Below are positions 1-15,100 of a stretch of DNA of 64,000 bases, piece after piece. Source of the DNA: Pseudomaricurvus sp050633365. GTDB lineage: Bacteria; Pseudomonadota; Gammaproteobacteria; Pseudomonadales; Cellvibrionaceae. Location: the NCBI GenBank assembly GCA_050633365.1, contig JBOEGJ010000014.1, positions 7,448-71,447 of the forward strand, in the 5' to 3' direction. Position 1 is the first letter of the stretch. Each line of letters opens with the position of its first letter. The notes under the pieces were generated by a model. That model saw only the letters and a list, made by a program, of their open reading frames with translations, ran no database searches and was not told where the DNA came from. A program made the position numbers and the translations under genes.

Positions 1-3000
1 GATTGATGACGCAGCAGTCAGACCGACATCCCCGCGCGTTGCTTCAATAACGCCAAGATTCAGGTCGCCAGTGAGTTCATCAATATTGACATCACCGTAG
101 GCACTGATTGCATCCAAACGGCTACCAGCACTGGTATCGGTTAAATTGGTTTGCAATGCAAAACCGTCGCTGCCAATGCCTTGATCTGCGGTTAGCTTCA
201 ACTGATCGGCAGCTAGGTATCCTATGTTGCCCAACTGTACAATTTCACCGCCAGTTTTTAGGGTGGTGGTGCCGCTGTTATTCAACACCGGGCCGGCCAA
301 AATGATATCGGTGGCTTGTGTAGAATTAACTTCAATGGCGCCTTTCGCTTCGCCAAAGAAGTTCACCTTCACATCATAATCAGCTTTCAGGGTATGAGTG
401 TGAGTGGTGGTACGCCCTTCCTCTTGAATAAACTTGGTGTAGTAAGTCTTTTTGCCGTACCAAGTACTGCTGCTCCAGTGTTCCTTAAAGTTCTTCAGGC
501 TATCGGTATTTTGTTTAACAGAATGAATATAAGGATCTGCCGCGTTAGCCGTATCCAAATAATAGTAAGGCCCTTCTTTGGCAAGAGTCGGCCCAGATAA
601 GCGCTCGGTACTGTCCCAGCTTTGATTGTCCGGATCAGGCGCCAAGAAATCGATACCTAACCAGCCACTTTGAGCAACGGTGAGATAACGACGCACCATA
701 TCTTGCACGTCGACAGAATAACCGTAGCGCCATCCGGATTCAGGCTTGTAGGTAAAATCATCGTCGAGAGCGGCGTTCTGATGCAGGGTAACGGTTGGCT
801 TACCCGCGGCATCGAGCTTAGCCTTGTCTTTAATGACTAAGGTGCCGCTGCCTTTTTGCGAGGCGTCGAGTCGATTGACGACCAAATCGTATTGGGTCGA
901 GTTGTTAACCTGAATTTTTCCGTAACCGGCCAGCACGTTAATTTCGCCGTAGCCAGAATTCAAGATGCGACCGGTTAGATCGATATGACCGCCGCCCACT
1001 TTAATTTCTTCAAGTTCGATATTTCCTGTTGCGGTATTGTAATAGGCACTGAAAATATCGCTTGATACCGACGCGAGGCGCACAAGCCCGGTTGCACCAG
1101 GGCTGAGACTGGCGATTTCTGCCGCCGCGCGAGCGTCAATATTGATGGCATAAACATCGCGACCACTTTGCATGACACCATTGAGGTTGATGTACTCGGC
1201 ATCGATAACAATCTTGTCACCGTAAATCATGCTATTTGGTTTTTTAGTGACGATGTCTTCAATCTGTGCATCCGTCAAACTGAACGGCAAGCTGTGGGCA
1301 GATAACTGCCCACCTGCGGTATAGCCGTTCATTACGCTGTAAGTTTCACCACCAACGGTATAAGAGGTAACCCCTTGCACGAGCAAGCTTCCGCCCGCGG
1401 TAACCTGCATATTTTTGGCACGAATTTGAGAGGAAATCTCGATATCACCTTGCGGGTTATTCAGATATACATCACCCGCCAAGTTGTCGATACCACCCAG
1501 AACAACACTGATCGCTGCCGGCGGTAGGTTGTTGAGTTTAAAGTCGTAGGTATTCTTGATATCAACCTTAGGATCATTACCCGTGGTGTTATTGGTAATG
1601 GTCAAGCTGCCCATAGTGGCAGTGTCATTACCGTTAAAGACGAGGCCGCCGTTTTGCTCCGGCACTTGAATACCATTGATTTTTAAGAACGCAGAGGTGT
1701 TGTTAACGATAGTGACATTGGCATCACCCGGCGCATCAAGAACGCCTGTTCCTTCTAAGGTATCGGCGCGAACATCGATAATACCGGCTTGTGCCACAAT
1801 CGGATTAACGGAAATTTCGACTCCAGTGTATTTCACTGAACCGCTATTGGCGCCGTTGGTTTCCCATAGCCCCTGACTGGTCAACAACGCTTTAATTCGC
1901 GTCACTTCAGCATCATAAAATGCTTTCAATTTAGCGTTGTCTGCACCGTACTGGCGTAGTTGCGCTTCCGCAAACTCCAACTCATTGATCAGTTTAGAAT
2001 TTAGTGCGCGACCGCCCAGCGTATAAGAAACACCATCCGTACCATAATTTTTGGTGGCATCAGTGGTATCACCACCGGCGTTAATGACCGTAATGTTATT
2101 GTCATCCAAGTGATTGATGACCAATTCCACATTACGCTTGATACCCGTTTGCAATTTACCGTCAACGACAACCTTACCAACCGCATCAAAGTCGGAGTAA
2201 CCGTCGTACATTTCACTGCCGCCGCCGGTTAAACTGTTAATGCCATCGGCAATACTGCTGGCCCAGTTAACGCCTTTCGCTTGCGCATCGAGATAAGCAA
2301 AGCCCAATCTTTCGGCGTGTAACTTAATGTCTTTCGCTGATTGCAAAATGGCATCTTTGCCCACCGTAATGGTGTTTTTCTGATGCAGTACAGCATCGGC
2401 ATCGACCTTATCGATGGGCACCGCACTGCCGGCAAAGCTATCGGTTTTCGCATCCAAACGGTAAGCGTCACGCTCAAAACGAGTATTGGTACCCGCGGAG
2501 ATATTCAGATCACCATCGGCAACGATTCGAGTCGCGCCTTTAAATTCCACTTGGTTGTCTGGATCTATATCAACATCGGTCTTGGCAACAGAGACAGTAC
2601 CAACACCATAGGTTTCCAGATTCAATTTAGCGTTGAACTCACCGGTACCACGAGCAGAAATATTGACGTCACCCAAGGTGGTCAAAGTCGCCGCGCCAAC
2701 CGTCACTTTAGACAGCGCTTCTTTGGTGTCGATCGTTACATCAGCACCAGCACCAGCTAAGGCGCCACCGGTAATCATCGACACCTTATCTTTAACGAGG
2801 TAATCGTTAAGTGTATGAAGATTAAGATCACCCGGGTTGTACACATCGCCGACCACGGTCAGTAGCGTGTTATCGCCAACCACAACCTGAGTATTAAAAT
2901 CCAACTCAGTATGACTGCTCGCGCCCGCCGCCGCGGCAATACCACCGGTGGTACCGCGGATGTTATCCGCGCCGTTTGCCAACCAATCTTTTACCGCACG

Positions 3001-3100
3001 ATTGTTGGCATTTACGTCTATATTGCGAGCGGTTAACTTAACGTTGTCACCAACCTTCGCCAGTACATCGGAACGTACATTGTGATCAGCAACGGCGCCA
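1..3100 (-). repeat. Filamentous-haemagglutinin-like strand region at the distal end of the visible second giant
   Basis: The translation reads as short alternating strands such as GDVNIDELTGDLNLGVIEA and ITVGAGGALSGSGAVADH, with a D-x-N-I-x-A/L-x-x pattern typical of FHA-type beta-helices. A short stretch around 1860-2010 (KLINELEFAEAQLRQYGADN) is helical and unlike its surroundings. The C-terminus lies outside the window. Confidence 0.55.
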
Positions 3101-6100
3101 GAGCCGGATAGAGCGCCACCGGCACCCACCGTAATTTGACCATTGAAGCGCGCTATATGCTCGGCTTTTACTTGCGCATTGCCAGGCTCACTAATGAGCC
3201 CCACTACACGCCAGTGATTGGTGTCTTTGAAGTTCTCTGTGGATAAGTCGATGGCAACAAATGCGTCGCGGCTCTCCCCCACTGAGACCCACTTGGTGGT
3301 ATCTGAAAAGTCTTCTTTGCTTAAGTCAATTTCGTGACCCAGCGTGACGGCGCCTTCGTTTTTCCAGCGGCTAGTATCGGTGTAATCTTCGGCTTTCAGA
3401 TCGACGGCTGTTTCTGCCGTCGCGGGTACGAAGCTGTAGCGAATTACGCTGCCGTCGGCCTGCTCAACATCAACCGTTTCGGCGCTGTCTAAATCACGAG
3501 CCATAGCGCTAACAGATTTCCATAGGAAGTTATCAGCGGCATTATCAGCTCCAACGTAACGATAACGTGACCCCACGTCGCCGCCAGTAGAATGGCCTGT
3601 CATCACATTGACGGTATTGCCATTATTAACAAATTTCTTTTCTTGAGTAGAGTTGAAGTTTGCCGCTGTATCGCCGCCAATGTATTCGTATCGAGTACCG
3701 GCTACAGCGTTAGGATTGTCTAGCTGGGTAACATCCACGGTACTACCAACACTGAGGTTCTGTACGCCGTCAGTATCTGAATGGGTCGCATTTCCAGTAA
3801 CGACTTGTAATGTGCTCGTAGCCGCTAATGAGATGGTACTGCCATTACCAATTTCTGCTGTGGTATTGCTGTAGTTATTGGTTGAGGTTTCTGCGCCGGC
3901 ACCCGCCGCCACACCACCACTACCGGCGGTAGCACGTGCAAAGTTATCGTCATCGCCCACCGCGGAAACGCGCATGTCACGGCCGATAATCGTAACGCCC
4001 TCACCCACATAGGAATGGGTCGTGGTGTTGGAATTAACTTTTGCTACCGACGCGCCAGCGGCGACAACACCACCGGCAGCACTGTTTGCTTCGCCGACTT
4101 GACGAGTCTTATTGTACGCGCCCACGTTAACATCGCCGCCGACGGTAACCTTCGCGCCTTTCGCTAAGAACGAAACCACGGAGCTGTTGTTATCGATCAA
4201 AGTATTGGTTGACGTCACGCCAACCAAAGCACCAGCGGCGCCGGTAGATTTGGTGTTGACCGAGTAACCGCTACTGCCAACTGCAGTAGATGCGTTTACA
4301 TGCAGAGCGCCTGCCTCAACGGTAACAACACCGTTTAGGGTCGTATTTGGATTACCCAGTACAGCTTGAACTTTTGTATCGATATCCACATCGGTTACCG
4401 ATGCACCCACCGCCAAACCACCCGCAGCAACACCAAACATTTCACTCTCGATGCTTGGCGTTGATTTAGCGGCGATAGAAACTTCGCCCACGGTTTTAAT
4501 TTTACTGTTGCGATCAATGTAACCACGCACAGTGGAGCTATAGTCCACCGATGCAACGTTCACAGAAGCCGCAAGGCCAATACCACCGGAAACACTCCAC
4601 ACGCCTTGGTCAACGGTCAAGGCGTTATCAGCCGAAACCGAAACGCTTCCAACTTTGGCAGCGGTTTGTCCCACTTGGGTGTACTGACCTAAGTAAGCAT
4701 CAGTGGTACCGCCAACATTAACAACGCCGCTTGCGACACCGGCAGCAACGGAACCAACCGCCACACCTTTCGCTTCAACATCGATATTGCGATCAGCAGA
4801 CGCGGTAAAACTTACCGCATCGGCCTTAAGAATTTTTACGGCGTTGGCAGCACTGGTGCCTGCTTGGGTATACGCTGACTGTGAACTGTTGTCGGTGACC
4901 ACGGCAACCTGAGCACCGAGACCAACACCGATTGAACCAGAACCGCCGTAAGCATTTACATCTACGTCAGTTCCATAGCTTGCAGCGACTTGAATGTCGT
5001 CGCCCGCAGATAAACTAGCGCCATTTTCGATAAACGCATTGGTGCTGCTGTTTAAAGTAGTGACCGCGACAGAACCGCCAACGCTCACGCCAACAATATC
5101 GATCGCTGCGGCACCGGTTAACTGATCAATAGAAACGTGCTCGTTAGCAGTAACAATAATATCGCCGGCAGTAGCAACAATCGTTGCAGAGCTACCAATG
5201 AATGCTGAAGTTCCACTAACACTGGCAGCACCATCTAAGTCGTGAGTAAACAAATGGCCGCCGCTTGCACTGTTACCGCGAGCTGTCATCGCAGAAGTGC
5301 GATCGGCGTCTGAATCTTTTGAACGATCTAAAAATTTCTGAGTTTTACCCAAATTCACCCATTGGTCATCATCACTGAAATCAACGTTATCCCAGTCGGT
5401 GACGGATAATGCTGACGTGCCAATGTATTCGTAACGATTGCCGATGTCGGCACTGCTGCCTGCATAGCCGGTGACGACATCAACAGTTTGGTTCGTAGCC
5501 ACCGATGCGCTCGTTTGGCTCGACAGATAATAAGCCGCGCCAGTAAACGTGCGACTCTCTCCCACATAACTCCAATCACTTGAAGCGGCGTAACCGATAG
5601 TCGCCAAATTAACACTGGCTTTATCATCGCCGGTGTAGCGATAGCGCTTGCCGTCATTAGCATCAACGGTATCGCCTTTAACTAAATTTTGTGTGCCTGT
5701 TTGCGTGTAACGAGATGATGCATCGTAACCGTCGGTGGAACCGCTAAGCACAGCATCGATAGAGGTTTGTGCGCCACCAGCAGCGTCACTGCCTTTGCCC
5801 GAGACACCAGCACCAACACTGATAACCGATACTGCACCAGCAACACTCATTCCAGCACCGCCCGAGAATGCAATCACGGTTGATGCAAGATTTCGATCGG
5901 CATCGGCCATAACGCTCACGTCATTGCCTGCATCCACCGCACTGTTGTCATTCACATAAGCGGAAGTTGTGTTGTTGATAGTAATCACATCCACCGAAGC
6001 ACCAGCGGCAACACCACCAATGGCAGCGGCACCCACACCCTCGGGGCGCAAACCTGGCTGCTGGTTCACATCGGTGCGACTGTTGGCTTCGACACTAACG

Positions 6101-9100
6101 TCACGAGTGGCATCAACGTCAGCATGAGCTGAACCGGATGATCCAATCCAGGCCTGAGTATCCGACGTGGTGACCATGACCGAAACCGTACCCGCCAAAC
6201 CACCAGCACCTGCCGCAGCGGTTCCTGCGACTACGGTAATGTCTTCAAAAGCGTTGGCCTCGACATTAACATCGCGACCCGCATCAAGCTGCGCACCGAT
6301 TACAGAAGCGTAAGTCGTGCCGTCAAAAATACCCACGGCTACGGTTGCACCGGCGCCAACTAATCCACCACCAACTGAACCGTCGTTGAATTCACCGTAA
6401 ACATAGGAGTCGGCATTCACATCGATATCGGTATCCGATGTGACATTGGCTTTGCGAATAAAGGCTTCGGTACGTGAACCATTTTTCACGCCGCTGCCGA
6501 CACCTGCACCGCCGAAATAGCCACCAATGCTCAAGCCCACTACGGTGGTTGTAATCGAATCGCTGGAAAGCGCGGTGACATCTAAATCGCCAGCAAAAAT
6601 ATTGTCGACATCGGTCGCTTTGTCATCGTCGGCGATGTAAGCCCTAGTCGTATTGTTAATGATATTGGTATCAATCGACACACCAGCAGCGGCAGTACCG
6701 CCACCACTAAGTGCACCACCACCACTATTAATATCGGTTTCTTGATGAGCCATGACGCGAACGGTTTCTCCGCGCGCAGCATTGCTGTTGACTGCCGAGT
6801 CGTCGATGTGTGCATCGGTGGTGGTCTCAACAATGTTGACCACTAGGTTACCGGCAATACCCACAACACCACCAACACCGGCGGTTGCGGAAATCACATC
6901 AATTTCATTATTACTGTTGGCAACCACGGCCAAACCACTAACGGCCTGATCGCTAACTTTTGTTTCGCTGCCGTCGGCATTGCGAGTCCAGTTATCCACA
7001 CTGCTGGCTCTCACACCTAAAGCCGTCACCGTTGAGTCGCTGCCAATTGAAGCGGTTGCAGTTGAAGTCAGTTTGTTCACAAACGCTGTCAAACCACCGC
7101 CAACAGTACCTGAACCCGAAATAGTACCGCCGTAGCTTTGAATGTGATCGGCGGATTCTGCAAAGACAACAACACTGTTGTCAGTGCTTACTGTCGATCC
7201 GGTAATGTAAGCGTTGATGCTATTGCCAATTAAACTGCCGCCGCCTGAACCGGCCAAAGCAACGGTACCAGAACCTGAGATACCCGCAGATATAGTGAAG
7301 ATATCGGCATCTGAAAGTGCGTCGATATTTACATTGCCCGCACTGCCTTTGGTAACGGTGACGTTACTGCCGCTGTTAATACCGGCTTCAATTTCGTTAG
7401 CGATATCGCTGTAGGCGACTGCGGCGCCAACCGCAACAGTCCCTGCGCCAGAGACTTGCCCAGCAACGGATTTCATGCGCGAAGTATCGTCGGCTTGTAA
7501 ATTAATATCGCCGGTGGTGGTAACGGTCGCATTGGTAATGCGCGCGTCCATGTCTTTGCGAATCCAATTGAGCGACAAAGCGCCAGCGCCGGCAAAGGTA
7601 CCGCCGCCACTACCCGCAACACTTAAGTTGTTGATGTTCGCATTGGAATTGGCCGCAACGTTAACACTGCCCGAGGTTACGGTTGCATTGTCAATGTAAG
7701 CTTTGATTTGATTCTTGGTAGCGGCTCCAGGATTATCTGGATCACCGCCGATGTAGTTGTAAGCAATCGATGCACCGATCGCACCCGTACCGCCACCGGC
7801 ACCGGCGCCGGCAATAGCGTTAACTGTTGCCAAATCGCGCGCCTGCAAATCCACTTTACCAGCCGCTGCAGAAACCGTTGCTTGATCTGATACGTGGGCG
7901 CTGATGTTGTTACGAATCCAGTTTAACGATAGCGAACCAGCACCCGCAGCAGTCCCCGCACCGGAACCACTAATAGCGAACGACCAGATTTGAGCATCAA
8001 AGCTCGGTGCATCGGTACTGGTATCAGACAAGGTAACACTGGCCGTGTCGGTATTTTTGACCACCGCGGCTTGTACGTTTACGTTGCCGGTATCGGCAGT
8101 CACGTTGGTGCTTGCGCCCTCAATACTGGCTTCAATATCGGACACCATATCGTTGGTGGCAGAAGCCAAACCAATCGCCGCGGTACCCGCGCCTGAACCG
8201 GCGCCCGCTACGATGATCATCAACGGACTGGTAGTGGCCAATAGATTTACGTCATCACCAGCATCAACATCGGCAGCGCCAGTAATCTGTGCTTTAACCA
8301 CATTACGCATAAAGTTAATGGATACCGAACCGGCTAATGCCGCGGTACCTGCACCTGCACCACCTACGGTAACATTGACTATTTTGGCATTGGCTCGAGC
8401 GTTAACATTGACATCGCCATCTTGCGCATCGACGGTTGCACCATCAATGTAAGACAACACATAACCCGCACCAGAAGCACTTGGATCGGCCGGCACTTCA
8501 CGAGAAGGATTACCGGGATCACCACCAATGTAATTGTAAGAAACCGCAGCGCCGCCAGCGACTTTGCCCGCCCCCGCAGCAGCTACGGCCACGCTGATGA
8601 TACTTGCATCATCTTTAGCGCTCACATTGATGTTTTTATCAGTACCAGAGGTAGTTACTTGTGCACCGTCATTGATGTATGCCTCGACGCGGTTTTTCAA
8701 CCAGTTAAGATTGATCGCACCACCAGCAGCAAATTTACCGCCGCCTGCTGCACCTACCGCAACGTTAATAATTTGGGAGCCCATGTCGACATCATCGGGC
8801 ATATTGTCGACGTTGATACCCATGGATTTTAGATCGGTGGAGCCTGCGCTGGGCGCAAAGCCGGCGGTAACATTAATATCGCCACCCGTAGTGCTCACAT
8901 CGGCGCCTGAAATATAGGACTTGATGGTATTGTCGACTTCGGTGGTGCCAACCCCGGCACCAATGGCTCCCTTGGCAGAGCCGGCAACGCCGCCGGCGAC
9001 TACGATCATCGAGGTGCTGTCGGCCGCTGCGATGTTGACAGCTCCCGCTGCGGTAATTTCTGCTTTGTCACCCGCTGCGGTTGCATTGAGATTTCGAGAA

Positions 9101-12100
9101 TCAGTTACCGAAGCGCTGATATCATTGTCAACTTGATTGACCGATACCGCGGCGCCCAGGGCAAATTTGCTGGAACCCGCGCCTCCCACAGTAACGCTTA
9201 CCAAGGTACTGTCGGCGGTTGCCGTAACATTGACCCCTGCACTGGCATTCACGTCGGCACTATCAATGTTGGCCGACACCGCATTGCCCATCAAGTTAAC
9301 ACCAACACCGGCACCGCCGGCGATATTCTTCGAAATAGCAACGCCGCCTGCAACATTGATGTTAGTCATCTTATCGCTGGCAGTGACGGAAACTCCTGCC
9401 GCGTCGACACTGCTGTTGGTTGCACCAGTCTTAATAGGATTGCCCGACTGGGTGTAATCACGCTCTGCCGAAATATGCGCATCGACGGTATTGTTGCTTT
9501 GATTAATCGCAACCGATCCTGCCAGCGCGACTTTTTGCGAACCCGCGCCGCCGACGGCGACCGCAACATTCGAGCCAGTTTCTTCAGCTTTCAAAACCAC
9601 ATTACCCGTGGTCTTAATGCGCGAACTTTCAACGCGAGAACGCACCGAGTTTTCGAGAATATTAAACGCAAACGCCGCACCGATACCCGCGGATTTACCA
9701 AAGGCAAAACCACCCGCTACGCCCACGAGGTCGCTATCGTCAGCTGCGGCAACGGTTATGTTACCGGCCGAGCCATCGACAACCTGAGAATTGACGATGT
9801 AAGCGTCGATGTCATTGCTCATAAAGTTCAGCGAGATCATACCGGCAACACCGGCACTACCTTGCTTAAGCGCGATACCCGCCGCGCCCACAAAATCCAT
9901 CACAGAACCACTGCTTTTCGCTTCTACAGTGAGGTTGCCGCCGTGTTTGATCGTTGCCGCATCAATGCCCGCGCTAAGAGTATTGTCAGACTCCGCAAAG
10001 GCAACCGCAGCGCCTACGCCAGCCTTGCCGCCAAAGGCACCGGAACCAGCCACTTGAATCAATTTGGTTTTGTCATCAACCTTAACGTCGATGGTTTTTT
10101 CGCTGGTGAGATCAACGTCCTTAATGTACGCACTCACATCGTATTCGCTATAAGACACTGCAATCGACGCAGCGACCGCCTTACCTTTAGCGCCAGGAGC
10201 GCCGGCAAAACCTGCGGCAACATTGGTAATAATGCCATCGCGAGTTGCACTCACACTGACTGCGTCGGCCCAAATTTTGGTATCGGTACCCGTGCCATCG
10301 ATATAGGCTTCAACGGCACCAAATACGAAAGTAAAACTCAATGCACCGGCGATACCGACGTCGTTTCCGTTGCCTTTACTTTTGGCGTAGGCGACAGAAC
10401 CTGTGGCTGTTACGGTATCGGTTGTATCTTCCGCACTGACGAGTAAATCGCCCGTGGGCTTCACCGAAGTATCCGCCAAATCGGAGGCATCTTTTAGAAT
10501 GATGTCGTCAGTATTGTGGATGTAGGCTTTAGCGGTATTGTTGACTACATTTACTGCTATCGAGCCAGAGATTGCCAAACCACTTTTGGTTTTACCGGCC
10601 CCACCGCTGGCTTGTGAAGAACCCGAGCTAGCGCCAGAACTACCGGTACTGGAGCCACTGTTTTTGGTTTTCATTTCGCCCAAAACGGACGACATATTGG
10701 TTTGCCAGTCGAGCAGATCTTTATCGCTCTGGGCACTGCCATCAGAACCTTGCGTGCCACCCGTACCCGAACCGGCGCCGCCAGAACCGCCAGTGCCAGC
10801 ATCGGCTGCGTTATCGGCAGGGCTGCTTCCCGCTTTCGATCCTGCCACCGCAAAACCGCCCACAAAGCCGCTGTTTTCGGCATGAACAATGAAATCGCCA
10901 TCGGCCGAGAGCGTTAGTTTAGTCGCAGAGTTTTCGCCTTCCAGATCACCAACAATGGCCTGTGTATCGCGGGAGCTGACGTTAGCAACGACGGTTGCAC
11001 CAACGCCCGCTTTGTCGCCACCAGAAACCGTGCCGCCTAAACTGAGGATAAACGAATGATCGGTTGCATCGACAAACACTGCCGCGGCATTATCGGTGCT
11101 TGTATCACCGTCTTGATCGCCGTCTTCATCGCCAACGTGACCACTGCCAATTACAATGGTCGAACCGTTCATGATGTGTGCGCGAGTTGTATTATCTACA
11201 ACGTCCACCAGTACAGTGCCATTCACACCAATGTTGCTGGAGGTACCACCAGTTTTTCCGACGGTAGTGAGGAATGTATCGTTTTCTGCATCGACCTCTA
11301 GACTGTCGGCGTAGAGTTTTACCCCTTCGCCAATGGTCGCGCTGGAGGTGTTGTCGAGCAAGAAAATACCCACACTAAAACCAACGCCATTTTTACTGTC
11401 AGTTGAACCCGGAATGCTGATGACATCACCAACACCGTTGATCATCTGGCTAGAACTATTGGACTCCACAATGACGTTTTGATCGGTCGCCAGATCTTTG
11501 ATCAAACTGCCCGCAAGGTGACCGTCATCTTGGTTAATCAGAGCGCCACCGCGAATAGCCGACACCGCATCGTGCTCAACATCCAGCAATACAAACGAAC
11601 CGGCAACACTGAGCTTTTGACCCGACGCCGTCGAAGACGCCGATGCATTAAAGGGATCAAGCTCTAAACCCAGAGTTTCCAGTGTTATTTTTTCGCCGTC
11701 GTCGGCCTCAGCAATAGCAACCAAACGATCATAAATAGCTGTGGCAATATCTTTGGCCAAAGCTTCTTCCGGAGAGCCTTTGGCTTCCCACAAATCTTCG
11801 TCTTCGAAATCGGTTGCGGTGAGATCAAAATTCGGTGACGGATCCCCTACGTATTCGTAGCGAGTAAACTGAGAACCCAATACGTTTTCGACCAAGCTGG
11901 CATCTTCGAGCTTAACGTCAACAGTGGTGCCCGCTTGCATGTCAGCATCGTTAAGATCACTGGCTTTATCAGTTTCCATATTGAAATCTGCGCTGCGATC
12001 TTTGGCAAACTCCACTAAATCGATACCCCAAACTTCTAGCCAGTCGATTTCGTTGGTAGCTTCAGCGGTCACACTTAAATCAGCACCACCATCAACGGCA

Positions 12101-15100
12101 GCGTCTTTGCCAATATAAGCTTGTGCGTCGTCGTGATACAGACCAATGGTGGTCGCCAAAGAACCGGTAAAGCCTTTATCTTCGCTGGTGCCCTTGGTGG
12201 CATCAACTTCGGAAGAAGCCGATACGCTTGGCGAGTTCTCGATTGAAGCTTTTACCACAATGTTACCGTCGGCCTCGACATCCGCTGTGCGTGCGCCCGA
12301 CTTCAATTGATCATCGCCAATGTGAGCGTTTACGGTATTGTTGTCGATCATCAAGCCCAGTGCGGCGCCTACCGCAAACTTACGGGTCGCTTGAGACTCA
12401 GCGCCGTCTTGCTTTTCTTCTGCGTCATCATCTTCATCGTCATCATCTTTGGTCGCTTCCCAAAGATCGAAAACTTTCCAAGCTGCCCCCACAAAAGCTT
12501 GAGCAGTTTCGCCAAGTAATTCCTCGGCGGCGACATCAGAGCTTTCTTCCAAATAGCCTTTGACGGAATCTTTGGCGTCGTCATCAAAGCTCACATCCGA
12601 ATCAGATTCTTCACCGATACCAGCTTCGGCGCTGACGCCACTGGCGTCATCACCGTCATCGGCTTCTTCAACATCATCAACAGAATGGGTTGCGATGACC
12701 TGCAGGTAACCGCCAGCATCGATTGTTCCGTCCAGCGATGCCGTTACATCGGTATTTTCGACACTGATTGCCAGGGCGATGCCGACCTTGCCTTCTTCTC
12801 CGGCAGCCGACTTAGCACTGGTAAAGTTTTTATCAACAGCGTTAGCCAGCAGATCGAGGTTGCCTCCGGCGGTTAAGTTAGCGGTGTCACCAACCACAGC
12901 TTTGACCTCGGAGTTAATCACGCTCACCGCGATAGCCGCGGCAACGCCTTTACCTTCGAGGGTTTTCTCTTTGCCGCCGATGGTAATTTTCTTGTCATCG
13001 CCGGCAACATCGGCAATGGCCTTAACGACGTTTTCTGCATCGGCTTTCAGCGAGATATCACTTTCGGCGGTAATCGTGCCGTTAACCGTTAGCGTTGCTT
13101 CGGTATTAACGATGCTCAGCGCACCACCAAATAACCACGCCAGAGGCTCAGATTCTGCGGCGCCATTGGCCGTCGCCGATGCCGAGAAGTTGTCGGCATT
13201 AATGGTCGCGCCTGAGCGAATATCAACATTGGCCTTTGAGGTCGAAATCGCAACACCAGCAATCAGACTGAATTGATCGATGGCACTGACAAGCTGATCG
13301 GCGCCTTTGACCAGTTGCTCTGTGGCCCAGTGACTGTCGTCTTCAAAAAAGTGATCGGCAGCGGCTTCGGCACTCACAGACACATCGGCGCCGTAGAAGG
13401 TGGCGCTGGCAATCACAATAGACGACTCGTTATAGTCGATGTTGGCAAAACCCAAAGCGGTGAAATCTTTCTTTTTGTCTTCGGCGGTCAGGGTAATATC
13501 ACCTGCGTCGCCCGCATTCGCTCCGGTACCAGTTGCGCGAGCATCCAGAACTGCGCCGTTTTGCACCACAATATGTTTTGCCGTTAACGAAATGCTACCG
13601 GCGTTGCCGCTAGCTGCAGAGGTGGTAATATTTCCTTCGATGATCAAACGATCATCTGCCGACAGCGAAAGGTCTGCAGTTTTTGCACCCGATTGCGGCA
13701 CCGTCAAATCGGCTTTGAGCGTAATACTGCCTTCGCTGCTAACTTCAAACAGAGCGTTGCCTGTCCAGTTAACATAGTCAAAAATGGTGTTATCAATATC
13801 GCCGGACAAACCCGACAAAGTGATTTGATCGTTACTGTCTTGATTTTCAACGGTGACCAATTCCGCGCTTTTACTGGTATCAATCCCTGAGGCATCGACA
13901 CGGAAATCAACGCGAGTGGCCGCATTGGTAGCACCTTTTAAGGTATCCCCTTTGCCGCCATTTAAAACAACCTCTTGACCACTAAATCCGCTGGCATCCA
14001 AGGTATTGGTACCGGCACCGCCACTCAATTCAGCGCGATCGATACCAGTAAAGCTGTCGACTTCTTCGAAGGTTGCCGTGTCGGTATCCAAATTATAATT
14101 AAGCGCCGCAGCGGTTAACGTCAGATCTCCATCACGCTGACCCACGAGCGTATCGACAGCGCTGTCGGTTGCGCCATCTTTGACCGCTTTGATTGTGTCG
14201 TTGCCGGCACCGCCGTCGAAACGGTCGCCACCGCTGGTACCGATCAAAGTATCGTTACCCGTACCGCCGATCAGAGTAACGTGACCGCCTTGAAGTGCTG
14301 CTCCGTTCCAACCCGCTTTTAGTGATGTCGCGGTCGTCAAAGCCGTCAAACCTAAACGCTCGGCGACTTTGGACATATTTGGAGCCGTGCCAGCAATCGC
14401 CAAAGTTACGGTACGTGCACTGGCTCCAGCATCCAGCAGGTGAATGGTGCTACCGTCGGCCGCCAAGGAGGCCGTCAAATCAGTGTGGGCAGCGGTCAAA
14501 ATATCCAATGCATCTTGCACGGTTACCGCAGAGCTGAGATCAATTTCAATTGGATTTGAAGCGTTGTCGCTAAAAGTTAAGGTGAAATCAGTGCCGTCGA
14601 TATCGCCCAAACCTAAACCGGCGTTCAACCACGACAATTCAAAATCACCGCTGATGCCATTAAAATCGCCAGCATCGAGGGTTACGCCGCCATTGCCGGC
14701 CGTCAACTCAGCAGTTTCAAAACCTGCCAGCGTATCGACTTCAGTGCCGGTGGTTAGCTTGCTGTTGATCAACGTCATGTTAAGACCGCTGCCACCCGTT
14801 TGCACTAGGGTGTCATAACCAGCATCGCCATATAATTTATCGTTACCTGCACCGCCAACCAAGCGATCGTTACCGTCGGCACCGATTAAAGTATCGATAC
14901 CAGCGCCGCCAATTAAGATATCGTCGCCAGACCACCCCCACAAAAAGGTGTCGCCCATAAAGCCTGATGCGTCGATGAGGTTATCGCCGGCGCTGCCGTA
15001 AAGATCCGCGGACTGAATACTGATCAAGGTATCGATAATGCTCGAACCTTGGGTGTTAGCGCGGGCAACTTCACCCGCTAATAAATCGGCGGCTTTAGCG

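Noticed and set aside
9133..10446. A 437-codon plus-strand frame opposite the second giant gene
   Set aside because: It is a shadow of the repetitive minus-strand coding sequence. The product is rich in R, H, N, T and I without any domain, and neighbouring overlapping plus-strand frames are equally long.
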